Source: ZCTH02-B3 sp036563895 (lineage in GTDB: Bacteria; Bacillota; Bacilli; Paenibacillales; Paenibacillaceae). From it: a stretch of DNA of 13,782 nt. Below the pieces are notes generated by a model. It was not told where the DNA came from and ran no database searches. It saw only the letters and a program-made list of their open reading frames with translations. Both the position numbers and the translations under genes were made by a program. Location of the stretch: contig DATCLN010000035.1 in the NCBI GenBank assembly GCA_036563895.1, forward strand, positions 1-13,782, written 5' to 3'. How positions within the stretch are numbered: the stretch's first letter is position 1; every line of letters starts with the position of its first letter. Positions 6,895 through 13,782 of this stretch are shown here, piece after piece.

Positions 6895-7843
6895 CGAAGT
6901 TGATCCTTTCCGCCGTGAGATAAAGCGGCCGTCCTTTCGTCTCCTCGTATATGCGCCCCACGTACTCGCCCAGAACGCCGAGCAGCGCCAGCGTGATGCC
7001 GTGAAAAAGCAGGGAGATGACAATCAGCGAAGTCCAGCCCGGCTGCGTCACGTCGGTGAACAGGCGCAGGTACAACGCCACCAGCAGGTACGCAAATCCG
7101 ATTGCCGACAGGATGAAACCGAGAATGCCCGCCCACCGGAGCGGCCGGGTGGAAAAAGACGTGATGGCGTCCAGCGACAGGCGGATCATCTTGCGCAGCG
7201 GATATTTCGTCTCGCCGGCAAAACGCTCCTCCCGCACATACGGGATCGCGGTCTGGCGATAGCCCACCCAGCTGACCATGCCCCGCACGAACCGGCTCCG
7301 CTCCCGCATGCCCCGCAGCGCGTCGCACACCTTCCGGTCCATCAGGCGGAAATCTCCCGTGTCCACCGGGATGTCCACCGGCGACATTTTCCTCAGGAAG
7401 CGGTAAAACAGCGCGGCGGTGGTTTTCTTGAACCACGATTCGCCCTTGCGGGCGATGCGGCGGCCGTAGACGACGTCGAAACCCTCACGCCACTTGGCCA
7501 GCATCTGCGGAATCAGCTCGGGCGGGTCCTGCAGGTCGGCGTCGATGAGCACGACACAGCGCCCGGACGCGTGGTCGATGCCGGCGGTCACGGCGATCTG
7601 GTGGCCGAAATTGCGGGACAGGCCGATGAGCTTTGCCCGGCGGTCCGCCGCGCAGATGCCGCGCACGATGTCCGCCGTCCGGTCCCGGCTGCCGTCGTCC
7701 ACGAACAGGATCTCATACGGCTCGCCGATCGATTCCAGCACCGCGGTGAGGCGCCGGTAGGTCGTTTCGATCACCTCTTCCTCGTTGTACATGGGAACCA
7801 CGACGCTGAGCAAAAGCCGTTCCGCCTTCAGGACATCCTTCAT
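6779..7843 (-). CDS. Polyprenyl-phosphate glycosyltransferase, Dpm1/GtrB-like GT2
   Basis: Membrane GT-A enzyme that moves a sugar from a nucleotide donor to undecaprenyl phosphate on the cytoplasmic face. The 354-residue product has VVVPMYNEE at 14-22, VDDGSRD at 48-54, the metal-binding region DADLQDPP at 101-108, the family segment DTGDFRLMDR at 161-170, and two C-terminal membrane helices near 237-260 and 271-294, as in GtrB- and CsbB-like proteins. ATG 7843 follows GAGGTG closely; an in-frame ATG at 7879 has no good ribosome site. It lies 183 bp after the GT39 gene, for which it would make the lipid-linked donor. After the usual end (INFDED near 315-319) there is an odd tail of about 35 residues, rich in Ala and Gly, lying over the start of the asparaginase gene. 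The sugar is inferred to be mannose only from the GT39 neighbour. Confidence 0.9.
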   Translation of the reverse strand: MKDVLKAERLLLSVVVPMYNEEEVIETTYRRLTAVLESIGEPYEILFVDDGSRDRTADIVRGICAADRRAKLIGLSRNFGHQIAVTAGIDHASGRCVVLIDADLQDPPELIPQMLAKWREGFDVVYGRRIARKGESWFKKTTAALFYRFLRKMSPVDIPVDTGDFRLMDRKVCDALRGMRERSRFVRGMVSWVGYRQTAIPYVREERFAGETKYPLRKMIRLSLDAITSFSTRPLRWAGILGFILSAIGFAYLLVALYLRLFTDVTQPGWTSLIVISLLFHGITLALLGVLGEYVGRIYEETKGRPLYLTAERINFDEDVAGRKNAVEERSAGAKTAGAEAAGATRAGGRDDGS

Positions 7844-7914
7844 GGGGCACCTCGACCAACCATTTTTCAGGCCATTCATGATTTACCACGTATATTTTTC
7901 CCGCAGCTTGGCCA

Positions 7915-7938
7915 AAAAAGCCCCTCGGGTTCGGCCAT
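7915..7938 (-). terminator. Weak terminator-like hairpin with T run
   Basis: The minus strand reads AACCCGAGGGGCTTTTTTGG: a CCC/GGG stem with a 3-nt loop followed by six T. The stem is short. It lies between the GT39 gene and the glycosyltransferase gene and could cause partial termination, lowering expression of the downstream genes. Confidence 0.3.
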
Positions 7939-7952
7939 ACCCGCCGACCGCC

Positions 7953-7984
7953 CCCTGACCGCGGCAGCCTCAGGGTACGGTCAG
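7953..7984 (-). promoter_or_regulatory. Mutually exclusive hairpins in the GT39-GT2 spacer
   Basis: On the minus strand CTGACCG (7984 to 7978) and CCCTGA (7975 to 7970) can each pair perfectly with CGGTCAGGG (7961 to 7953), giving a 7-bp or a 6-bp stem but not both. This lies upstream of the terminator-like element at 7915-7938. The layout resembles an attenuator, but in GC-rich DNA such pairings also arise by chance. Confidence 0.25.
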
Positions 7985-8026
7985 CGCTGCCGTCCAAAGC
8001 CCGGCCATTCCGGCCGCCCGCGGCCG

Positions 8027-9829
8027 TCAGAACCCCCAGCTCGGCAGCCACCGGAGCGCGATGTCGACCCAGGCCCGGCTGACAGTCAACCCGACATACA
8101 CCGGATAGAACCAGACGAACAAAAACGCGGTCAAGGCCGTGAACGCCGCGGTCAGGCGCCGGCGGCGGGGGACATGTTCTTCCAGATGCCGGAACACCCA
8201 GACCAAAGCGAAAATGAGCAGCGGCACCATCGGAAAATAGTGATACAGGAACGTGATGGTCCGCGGCGCCACGATCCAGGGAACGTACAGCGACAGAAAC
8301 GCGACCGTCAGCGTCACCGCCACGGGATCGCGCCGCCTGAAGGCGCTCCATCCGACCGCCAGAAGCGCCGCCAACCCGCCCCACCAGACGGCGGGATTGC
8401 CGATGGCCGCGATGCTCTGCGCCCGTCCCGGATCCAGGTCGACGCCGCCGTAATACCAGACCGGCCGGGCCATTACCGGCCACGTCCACCATTTCGACGA
8501 GTAGGGGTGCTCTTCCTTGACGCCTTTGTGGTAGTTGTACATATTTTTCTGATACTGCCACAAATCCTTCAGGCCGTCTTCCCGCGCCGTCGCCTGAAGA
8601 TAGGGCGTGTACGAGGCGGCGTAGATGCCGGCGGGCACCGCCACGAAAAAAACCGTGCAGGCCAGCAGCGTCAGCACCGTCCGACGGACAAACCCCCGCT
8701 CGCCGGCAAGCCACATCTCCCGCCGCCGGCGCGCCAGCGCGATGACCAGCAGCACGGCCAGCCCGGCGCCGCCGTACAGGTAGTTCCATTTGACCGAAGC
8801 GGCCAGCCCGAGAAAGATCCCGCTCAGCGCCAGCCAGAAAAAGCTGCGCCCGAAACCGCCGTACCGCCAGGACGCAAGGCCGTACCGGTGCATGGCGTAA
8901 AACATGACGACGGTGAACGTCACGCCGAACACGTCGACGTTCGCCATGCGGGAGTGCACCAGGCGAAAGCCCTCCAGCACGAGAAGCAGCGCCGCGAGAA
9001 ACGCGTACCGCGTGCGCCCGAACATCCCTTTGGCCGCGGCGTAGACCACCGGCACCATCAGCGTGCCGAATACCGCCGCCATGAAGCGCCATCCGTAAGG
9101 CGTCATGCCGAACCACCGCACGCCGAAGGACAGGAGCCATTTGCCCATGTGGGGGTGCGTCCATTCGTAGGGCTCCATTTTTTCCACGAATTCGTAAGCC
9201 GTCCGCCCGTGGTAAATCTCGTCAAAGTACATGGAGTTGCGGTAGTCGGGACGGTACGGCGCCAGATCCTGCTCGTCGAACACCCGCCGCGGGTCGCTTT
9301 CGGGGGGCTGCGTTGAGCGGCCAGCCGCCGCGCCCCCGTCTGCCTGCCGGCCGCCGCCGGCATCCGCCGCGCCGCTTCCCGCCGGCCGCACCTCCGCCAC
9401 CGGCAGCGGCGTCTCCTCCCCTTCCGCGAAAAAAGCGGCCTCATACAACCGGTAACCCGTCTGCGTCGCCACAAAGCGGACGTAGCGCGCCTCGGCGCTC
9501 TCGCCTTCGCGTTTCCAGGTGAACACCCGGTTCGTTTTGTGCTCGATCTCCAGATAAGGCTCCCAGTTTGATCCGTCGGTTGAAATCTCGACCTTTGTTT
9601 TTCCCGTGGCGCCCGGTCCTTCGTAAAGATTCAGCCGGTCGAAACGCCGCACTTCCCCGAAATCGACGACAAACCCTTCGCCCGAAACGGACGGTTTCCA
9701 AAACGTCTGCGGACCCGAGCGGTTGCCCAGATCCCAGAACGACATTGCGCCGGCGGCGACGGTGAGCAGGAGCATGAGCCACAGGTCTGCCGCCCTCCAC
9801 CGGGAACGCCGCGAGGTGACCCCGTACAT
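8027..9829 (-). CDS. GT39 protein O-mannosyltransferase-like enzyme with discoidin-like domain
   Basis: Integral membrane transferase expected to move a sugar from a polyprenyl-phosphate carrier to Ser/Thr of exported proteins. The 600-residue product has a first membrane helix near 15-33, then an extracytoplasmic insert at about 35-140 resembling an F5/8 type C (discoidin) fold (GFVVDFGEVRRFDRLNLYEG, later ARYVRFVATQTG and a final beta strand), then an Ala/Gly/Pro-rich linker at about 148-178. The GT39 core follows: YFDEIYHGRTAYE at 201-213 with the acidic Asp-Glu pair, THPHMGKWL at 224-232, and about nine further hydrophobic segments. ATG 9829 has GGGAG 7 nt upstream. It heads the leftward cluster with the GT2 gene. 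The sugar and protein targets cannot be read from sequence; a phospholipid-carrier glycosyltransferase of the wider ArnT/PMT group is the alternative. Confidence 0.88.
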   Translation of the reverse strand: MYGVTSRRSRWRAADLWLMLLLTVAAGAMSFWDLGNRSGPQTFWKPSVSGEGFVVDFGEVRRFDRLNLYEGPGATGKTKVEISTDGSNWEPYLEIEHKTNRVFTWKREGESAEARYVRFVATQTGYRLYEAAFFAEGEETPLPVAEVRPAGSGAADAGGGRQADGGAAAGRSTQPPESDPRRVFDEQDLAPYRPDYRNSMYFDEIYHGRTAYEFVEKMEPYEWTHPHMGKWLLSFGVRWFGMTPYGWRFMAAVFGTLMVPVVYAAAKGMFGRTRYAFLAALLLVLEGFRLVHSRMANVDVFGVTFTVVMFYAMHRYGLASWRYGGFGRSFFWLALSGIFLGLAASVKWNYLYGGAGLAVLLVIALARRRREMWLAGERGFVRRTVLTLLACTVFFVAVPAGIYAASYTPYLQATAREDGLKDLWQYQKNMYNYHKGVKEEHPYSSKWWTWPVMARPVWYYGGVDLDPGRAQSIAAIGNPAVWWGGLAALLAVGWSAFRRRDPVAVTLTVAFLSLYVPWIVAPRTITFLYHYFPMVPLLIFALVWVFRHLEEHVPRRRRLTAAFTALTAFLFVWFYPVYVGLTVSRAWVDIALRWLPSWGF

Positions 9830-9856
9830 GACATTTCTCCCTTCCGGTCTGCTCCT

Positions 9857-9862
9857 ATTTTA
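9857..9862 (-). promoter_or_regulatory. Candidate -10 box of the GT39 gene cluster
   Basis: The minus strand reads TTTGAATAAAATAGG; TAAAAT matches the consensus at 5 of 6 positions in an AT-rich patch of otherwise GC-rich DNA. A start point near 9850 gives a leader of about 20 nt that carries the GGGAG ribosome site. No strong -35 hexamer is present. The 160-bp gap 9830-9989 must also hold the promoter of the rightward operon; TATGCT at 9937-9942 is a weak candidate for it. Confidence 0.4.
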
Positions 9863-9989
9863 TTCAAACGCACGGCGCTGGAAAAGTCCGACATCGTCCG
9901 CGGCTTTGCGGCACATAGAAACGGATGAATTGGGAATATGCTTTTAAAGATGGAGCGTCGCAGTTCCAAGACAAACGGAGGATGATGGA

Positions 9990-11030
9990 ATGAAGGCACT
10001 TCTTCTCGCCGGCGGATTGGGAACCCGTTTGCGTCCCCTGACCGAGCATCTGCCCAAACCGATGGCCCTGGTCATGGGACGTCCCTGGCTGGATCACCTG
10101 ATCCGCCATTACCGGGATCAGGGCATAAGCCGGTTTGTGATTGCCGTACAGCACCGCAAGGAACTGATTCAGGCCTGGGTCGGCGACGGCTCGCGCTACG
10201 GCGTGTCGGTGGAGTACTCGGAAGAAAAGGAGCTGCTCGGCACCGCCGGCGCGGTCAAAAACGCCGAACCCCTGCTTGGCGAACGCTTTGTCGTGGTCAA
10301 CGCGGATATCGCCCACCGGATCGACCTGAACGCGGCGCTCCATTTTCACGAGCGGCACGGGGGCGCGGCCACCATCTGCCTGACGCGCGTGGAGGACCCC
10401 TCCTCCTACGGTGCCGTGGCCCTGGGGCCGCAAGGCGAAATCCTCGATTTCGTGGAAAAACCGGGCAAGGACGAAGCGCCGTCCAATCTGGTCAACGCGG
10501 GGGTCTACATTCTGGAGCGGCGCGTGCTGGATCACATTCCGGCGGGCCACCCGGTATCCATTGAAAAGGAAACGTTTCCGCTGCTGATCCGGCTCGGCTG
10601 CGGCGTGTTCGGACACCCGCTGGACGGGTACTGGATGGACATGGGAACGCAGGAACGCTACCGTCAGCTGCACTGGGACGTGCTCGACGGCCGGTTTCCC
10701 CTTGAGTGCGGCTGGAAAAAACGGGGTGACAAAAACATCCGCATGGGCGAGCACGTGCGCATCGCAGCAGACGCGCTGCTCATCCCGCCGGTGGTGCTCG
10801 GCGACCGCGTCACCATCGGCGGACGCAGCATCATCGGCCCCTACGCCGTCATCGGCAGCGACTGCCGCATCGGCCGGGGCGTGCGGATCGCCCATTCGAT
10901 TTTGTGGGACAACTGCCACGTGCGCACCGGCGCGCAGCTCAACCGCTGCATCCTCGGCTTCGGCATGCGCGTCGGCCCCGACATCCTGCACGAAGCGGTC
11001 TGCTACCGGACGGGGGAGATGCCCCGATGA
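9990..11030 (+). CDS. Sugar-1-phosphate nucleotidyltransferase, GMP-pyrophosphorylase-like
   Basis: Makes an NDP-sugar from a sugar-1-phosphate and NTP in the cytoplasm. The 346-residue product has GGLGTRLRPLTEHLPKP at 8-24 (nucleotide loop and Lys), LLGTAGAV at 82-89, the metal-binding NADI at 104-107, VEKP at 155-158, and GYWMDMGTQERY at 213-224. From about 250 to 335 hexapeptide-type repeats (VVLGDRVTIGGRS, VIGSDCRIGRGVRI) form a left-handed beta-helix. This layout is typical of mannose-1-phosphate guanylyltransferase-like proteins, but glucose-1-phosphate thymidylyl- and uridylyltransferases share much of it, so GDP-mannose is an inference helped by the GT39 neighbour. ATG 9990 has a perfect GGAGG 8 nt upstream. 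It is the first gene of a rightward operon, overlapping the next gene in ATGA. Confidence 0.9.
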   Translation: MKALLLAGGLGTRLRPLTEHLPKPMALVMGRPWLDHLIRHYRDQGISRFVIAVQHRKELIQAWVGDGSRYGVSVEYSEEKELLGTAGAVKNAEPLLGERFVVVNADIAHRIDLNAALHFHERHGGAATICLTRVEDPSSYGAVALGPQGEILDFVEKPGKDEAPSNLVNAGVYILERRVLDHIPAGHPVSIEKETFPLLIRLGCGVFGHPLDGYWMDMGTQERYRQLHWDVLDGRFPLECGWKKRGDKNIRMGEHVRIAADALLIPPVVLGDRVTIGGRSIIGPYAVIGSDCRIGRGVRIAHSILWDNCHVRTGAQLNRCILGFGMRVGPDILHEAVCYRTGEMPR

Positions 11031-12247
11031 CGCGCATTCCGCGCATCGCGTACATCAGCACCTTCGTTCCCAAGCGATGCGGACTCGCCACCTATACGCA
11101 CCATTTGCGGGAAGCCGTCCTATTGGCCAAAGGAAAACGGCGCGAGGGCGGTTTTCCGGCCGCGGTGCCGCCGCCCGATCCCGTCGTCTGCCTGTGCCAC
11201 GAGGAAGAAACGTCAATGTTTTCCCTCCCGTGGCAGATCCCCCTCGCCAAGCAGCGGCGGGAAGACTACCGCGCCATCGCCCAGCGCATCAACTCAAGTT
11301 CCGTGGATGTCGTGTCCCTGCAGCACGAATTCGGCATTTTCGGCGGATACGCCGGCGAATACGTGCTGGAGCTTTTGCGCCATCTGAAAAAGCCGGTCGT
11401 CACCACGTTCCACACCGTTTTCGCCCAGCCCGCCGCTCCCTACACGGACATCCAACGGGAAATCGCCGCGCTGAGCCGGCACCTGGTCGTGATGAACCGG
11501 CGGGCGATCGATTATCTGCGCGACCAGTGCCGCGTTCCCGCCTGGAAGATTTCCTGCATCCCCCACGGTTCGCCCGTCCCTCCGCAGGAAGACCGGACGC
11601 GGAAGCGCCGGGAATACGGATGGGACGGCCGGCTCGTGATTTTCCAGTTCGGCCTGCTGTCCCGGAACAAGGGCGTGGAGCTGGTGCTCCGCGCCCTGAC
11701 CCGGGTGGTCCGGAAAGTGCCGGACCTGCTGTACGTCATCGCCGGGCAGACCCATCCCGAAGTGCTCCGCTACGAAGGCGAGGCGTACCGGAACGAGCTC
11801 AAGGCGCTGGTAATGGAGCTGGGCCTGTCGGGGTACGTGCGGATGATCGACCGGTACATTCCGGAAGAGGAGCTGGTGTCGCTGATGCTGGCGGCCGATC
11901 TGTATGTGACGCCGTATCCCGGCATGCAGCAGATCACCAGCGGCACCCTCGCCTACGCCGCCGGATTGGGCAAGCCCATCCTGAGCACCCCCTACCTCTA
12001 CGCCCGCGAGCTGCTCAGGGGCAACGAGGACTGCCTGGTGCCCTATGGCGACGTATCCGCCTGGAGCCGGAAACTGATCGAGCTGCTCACGCAGCCGGAA
12101 CGGCTTGGCGCCTGCGCCGCCCGGATAGCGGAAATCGGGCGGGACATGCAGTGGCCCATCGTGGGAGGGCGGCATCTGGAGCTGTTTGAGGAGATGATCC
12201 GGACGGATGCGCATTCGGAAAGGAGGAAAGCGGTCGATGTCGGTTGA
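11027..12247 (+). CDS. GT4-family glycosyltransferase
   Basis: Retaining GT-B glycosyltransferase, cytoplasmic, using a nucleotide sugar. The 406-residue product starts RIAYISTFVPKRCGLATYTHHL (N-terminal Rossmann domain with the glycine-containing donor/acceptor loop), continues with LQHEFGIFGGYAGEY at 98-112 and TFHTVFA at 127-133, and has C-terminal domain motifs GLLSRNKGVE at 209-218, YVIAGQTHPE at 236-245 and YPGMQQITSGTLAYAAGLGKP around 297-317. ATG 11027 overlaps the previous stop in ATGA, with GGGGGAG about 9 nt upstream, so translation is probably coupled. The EX7E motif is not typical: polar residues in QITSGTLAYA replace one Glu. Acceptor and linkage are unknown; donor is presumably the product of the preceding enzyme. 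Confidence 0.92.
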   Translation: MTRIPRIAYISTFVPKRCGLATYTHHLREAVLLAKGKRREGGFPAAVPPPDPVVCLCHEEETSMFSLPWQIPLAKQRREDYRAIAQRINSSSVDVVSLQHEFGIFGGYAGEYVLELLRHLKKPVVTTFHTVFAQPAAPYTDIQREIAALSRHLVVMNRRAIDYLRDQCRVPAWKISCIPHGSPVPPQEDRTRKRREYGWDGRLVIFQFGLLSRNKGVELVLRALTRVVRKVPDLLYVIAGQTHPEVLRYEGEAYRNELKALVMELGLSGYVRMIDRYIPEEELVSLMLAADLYVTPYPGMQQITSGTLAYAAGLGKPILSTPYLYARELLRGNEDCLVPYGDVSAWSRKLIELLTQPERLGACAARIAEIGRDMQWPIVGGRHLELFEEMIRTDAHSERRKAVDVG

Positions 12248-13622
12248 ACCGATCGGGCGGGGGTCAGCGGCGCCTTTGTCCTTCGACCATCTGCGCCGCC
12301 TGTCCGACGACACGGGGCTGTTGGAACACGCGCTGGGAAGGGTGCCCCGCCGGCGGGAAGGCTACACGACCGACGACAACGCCCGCGGCCTCTGGCTGGT
12401 GACGGAGTGGCTCAGCCTGCGGGACAAGGCCGGCCTGTCCGGGGCCGACGTCCGGCTGCTGGAAGATCTCGCCGGCGTCTATCTGGCGTTTCTGCTGTGG
12501 AATCAGGAAGAAGACGGCTGGTGGCACAACAACGTGGCCTACGACCGCACCTGGGAGCCGGAAACCAGGTCCCACGACTGCCAGGGGCGGGCTGTCTGGG
12601 CCTGCGCCGACGCATGGATCCGGCTTCCGCTCAAGGAGCACGGCACGGCGTACTTCATGCTGCAGCGCGCCCTGGGCACCCTGGACGGCATCGCCTCGCT
12701 TCGCGGACAAGCCTACGCGCTGGCGGCGTGCTCCCATTTGCTCGAAGCCGGAGCAAGGGGCGCTGTCGAGCTTCCCGCGGATTGGGAGGCACAGCTTTGG
12801 CACCACCTGCTGCGGCTGGAAAAGAACCTGGTCCTCGCCTTCCGGAGCCAGGCGGACGGACGCTGGGACTGGTTCGAGCCGGTCATGACGTATGGAAACG
12901 GGCTTCTGCCCTGGGCGTTGCTGCGCGCGTACCGCGTGACCCGCCGGCCGGAGGCGCTGGAGACGGGCCTGCGGAGCCTGCACTTTCTGGTGCGCTGCAT
13001 GACCGCGCCGGAAGGCTGGCTCCGCCCCGTGGGCAACGCGGGCTGGGCCAGGCCGGGTGCGGTCAGCCGCTGGGACCAGCAGCCCCTGGAGCTGTTCAAG
13101 CTCGCGCTGGCGCTGGACGAAGCGGAGGCGGCGCTGGGCCGGCCGGACGGCTCGGCGCACGGTCCGGCGGCCGGCATTGCTGGCAGGGTTGCAAACGGTT
13201 TGGCAGGCAGCATGACGGCCGGTGCGGGTGGCAGGGCGGCAAACGAAGCTGCAGGCGGTTTGCCGGCAGGTGCGAGCGGAGGGGCGGCATACGGTTCGGC
13301 AGGCGGCACAAGGTCCAGCGCATCGGATCTCGCGGTTGCCCACGCAATAAGCAGACTTGCGGGCCGAACGGCGGGGGGCGCCCTGCCGGAAGTGCGTTCC
13401 CTGCCCGCAGCCCTTGCCGGTTTGCGGGAAATGAAGATGCGCTGCCTGCTGTGGTACGACGGATACAACGACCTTGGCGTGCCCATGGCCGATCCGTGGG
13501 ACGGCAGCTGCAGCGACGGCCTGCAGGCGGACGGGCCGAACCGCAACTGCGGCGCGGAAGCGACCATTTCGTACCTGATGACGCGGGCGCTTTGCATGAA
13601 TCGAGTAGAAGGGGGCGGCTAG
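12237..13622 (+). CDS. Probable alpha/alpha-toroid carbohydrate protein, 3' end cut by a group II intron
   Basis: The 461-residue product has FDHLRRLSDDTG at 16-27, EGYTTDDNAR at 41-50, HNNVAYDRTWEP at 97-108, SHDCQGRAVWA at 112-122, RWDWFEP and MTYGNGLLPWALLRAY further on, and near the end DGLQADGPNRNCGAEATISYL. Regular helices with Trp and acidic clusters suggest an (alpha/alpha)6 toroid. From memory, such proteins are found fused to or beside GT4 enzymes and are often labelled glycosyltransferase; whether they bind, hydrolyse or transfer is unknown to me. ATG 12237 follows AAGGAGG by 10 nt and overlaps the GT4 gene by 11 bp. Three exact-length 16-residue repeats occupy 316-363. The final codons, RVEGGG and the stop, are read from the antisense of an intron, so the native C-terminus is lost, probably by only a few residues. 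Confidence 0.8.
   Translation: MSVEPIGRGSAAPLSFDHLRRLSDDTGLLEHALGRVPRRREGYTTDDNARGLWLVTEWLSLRDKAGLSGADVRLLEDLAGVYLAFLLWNQEEDGWWHNNVAYDRTWEPETRSHDCQGRAVWACADAWIRLPLKEHGTAYFMLQRALGTLDGIASLRGQAYALAACSHLLEAGARGAVELPADWEAQLWHHLLRLEKNLVLAFRSQADGRWDWFEPVMTYGNGLLPWALLRAYRVTRRPEALETGLRSLHFLVRCMTAPEGWLRPVGNAGWARPGAVSRWDQQPLELFKLALALDEAEAALGRPDGSAHGPAAGIAGRVANGLAGSMTAGAGGRAANEAAGGLPAGASGGAAYGSAGGTRSSASDLAVAHAISRLAGRTAGGALPEVRSLPAALAGLREMKMRCLLWYDGYNDLGVPMADPWDGSCSDGLQADGPNRNCGAEATISYLMTRALCMNRVEGGG
13182..13325 (+). repeat. Three in-frame 48-bp tandem repeats
   Basis: Units start at 13182, 13230 and 13278 with GGCAGGGTTGCAAACGG, GGCAGGGCGGCAAACGA and GGAGGGGCGGCATACGG. Each is exactly 16 codons: GRVANGLAGSMTAGAG, GRAANEAAGGLPAGAS and GGAAYGSAGGTRSSAS. 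A more decayed 15-codon unit, GRPDGSAHGPAAGIA, may precede them at 13137-13181. They form a flexible Ala/Gly linker inside the toroid protein. Confidence 0.85.
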
Positions 13623-13669
13623 CCCCCGTCCTCTCACACCGCCTGGCATGCGGGTCCGCACCAGGCGGT
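13603..13669 (-). ncRNA. Group II intron domains V and VI
   Basis: Domain V (13669 to 13638): a 9-bp stem ACCGCCTGG/CCAGGCGGT, then an upper TGCGG/CCGCA hairpin, with a 2-nt bulge TG on the 3' side only, which is the hallmark layout. CCGC in the 5' strand could supply a CGC catalytic triad. Domain VI (13635 to 13603): GAG/CTC, then AGGA/TTCT, then GGGGGC/GCCCCC closed by a TAGCC loop. The unpaired A at 13606 between TTCT and CTC is the expected branch point, six bases before the predicted 3' splice site. Confidence 0.85.
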
Positions 13670-13678
13670 TCCGAAGAG

Positions 13679-13782
13679 TTAACGAAATGCCAAGTAACAT
13701 TCAAGCATGCTGACCAGCCCTTGCGCCTGAAAATATCGGGTGTAAAGGGCGTTGTTCAGGTTGCGGGACATCTCCCATGGCC
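13679..13782 (-). CDS. ltrA: Group II intron reverse transcriptase/maturase, C-terminal fragment
   Basis: The minus strand reads in from the right edge as PWEMSRNLNNALYTRYFQAQ, then GLVSMLECYLAFR and a TAA at 13681-13679. This is the usual C-terminus of intron-encoded proteins, where a PWxMS-like motif precedes a NxxxxxGLxSL-like tail. The stop lies 9 nt before domain V begins, as expected for a frame in domain IV. Only 33 residues are visible, so reverse transcriptase activity cannot be judged. The gene symbol is the generic family name. Confidence 0.8.
   Translation of the reverse strand, partial: PWEMSRNLNNALYTRYFQAQGLVSMLECYLAFR

Larger units (their letters stand above)
13600..13782 (-). 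mobile_element. Group II intron, 3' part, antisense to the operon
   Basis: On the minus strand the window holds, in order, the C-terminus of an intron-encoded reverse transcriptase, a domain V hairpin, a domain VI hairpin with bulged A, and a 3' end CTCGAT that fits the AY rule at about 13600. The element continues past the right edge. It is inserted in the opposite orientation at the very end of the toroid gene, so it cannot be spliced from that gene's transcript. Class is not certain. Confidence 0.85.

Noticed and set aside
4870..6903. Plus-strand frame of 677 codons running from the regulator into the asparaginase gene
   Set aside because: It is a shifted frame of the AraC-type gene and then antisense to the asparaginase, with low-complexity Arg/Ala/Pro composition.
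6407..9316. Plus-strand open frame of 969 codons opposite asparaginase, GT2 and GT39 genes
   Set aside because: It is rich in Arg, Pro, His and Gln, has no recognisable motif and crosses three well-supported genes. Long antisense frames are common in GC-rich coding DNA.
13611..13669. Two strong hairpins after the toroid gene read as plus-strand rho-independent terminators
   Set aside because: No T run follows on the plus strand, and on the minus strand the same hairpins fit group II intron domains V and VI, with the correct bulges.

Overview
The window is GC-rich bacterial DNA with dense genes, strong GGAGG-type ribosome sites and Bacillota-style gene content: a class II galactose-1-phosphate uridylyltransferase, an AraC-type sugar regulator and an R. 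etli-type asparaginase. It fits a high-GC Bacillota such as a Paenibacillaceae relative. That placement is inference from gene content and style, not from a marker gene.

Layout from left to right. (1) Positions 1-140 are less GC-rich, hold a possible 3' end of an open frame and three TGACA-based direct repeats, and may be the edge of an insertion element. (2) A leftward galactose operon galK-galE-galT (4322 to 204) encodes three Leloir enzymes and ends in a rho-independent terminator that overlaps the galT stop codon. The galK-galE gap carries about five decayed copies of a roughly 42-bp unit, most of them ending in a Shine-Dalgarno-like sequence. (3) A divergent AraC-family regulator (4586-5464) shares a 263-bp control region with galK; a TATACT -10 box and a pair of TGGAC-N3/5-TGAC direct repeats suggest that it activates the operon. 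(4) A leftward cluster (9829 to 5560) encodes a GT39 protein mannosyltransferase-like membrane enzyme with a built-in discoidin-like domain, a polyprenyl-phosphate glycosyltransferase of the Dpm1/GtrB type, and an R. etli-type L-asparaginase whose long N-terminal extension overlaps the glycosyltransferase gene. (5) A rightward, tightly packed operon (9990-13622) encodes a sugar nucleotidyltransferase with a left-handed beta-helix tail, a GT4 glycosyltransferase and a probable alpha/alpha-toroid carbohydrate protein. (6) The last gene is cut at its 3' end by a group II intron inserted in the opposite orientation. Domains V and VI with the bulged branch-point A, and the C-terminus of the intron reverse transcriptase, are readable before the window ends.

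How the genes may work together: galKET turns galactose into UDP-glucose and UDP-galactose linked intermediates. Clusters 4 and 5 together look like a surface glycosylation locus: a nucleotide sugar (possibly GDP-mannose), its transfer to a lipid carrier, protein O-glycosylation outside the membrane, and a cytoplasmic glycosyltransferase with a toroid partner. The link between the two clusters is inferred from their neighbouring divergent promoters and compatible chemistry. A recurring oddity is Ala/Gly/Pro-rich low-complexity sequence inserted into or appended to at least five of the proteins, in one case as an exact 48-bp tandem repeat.
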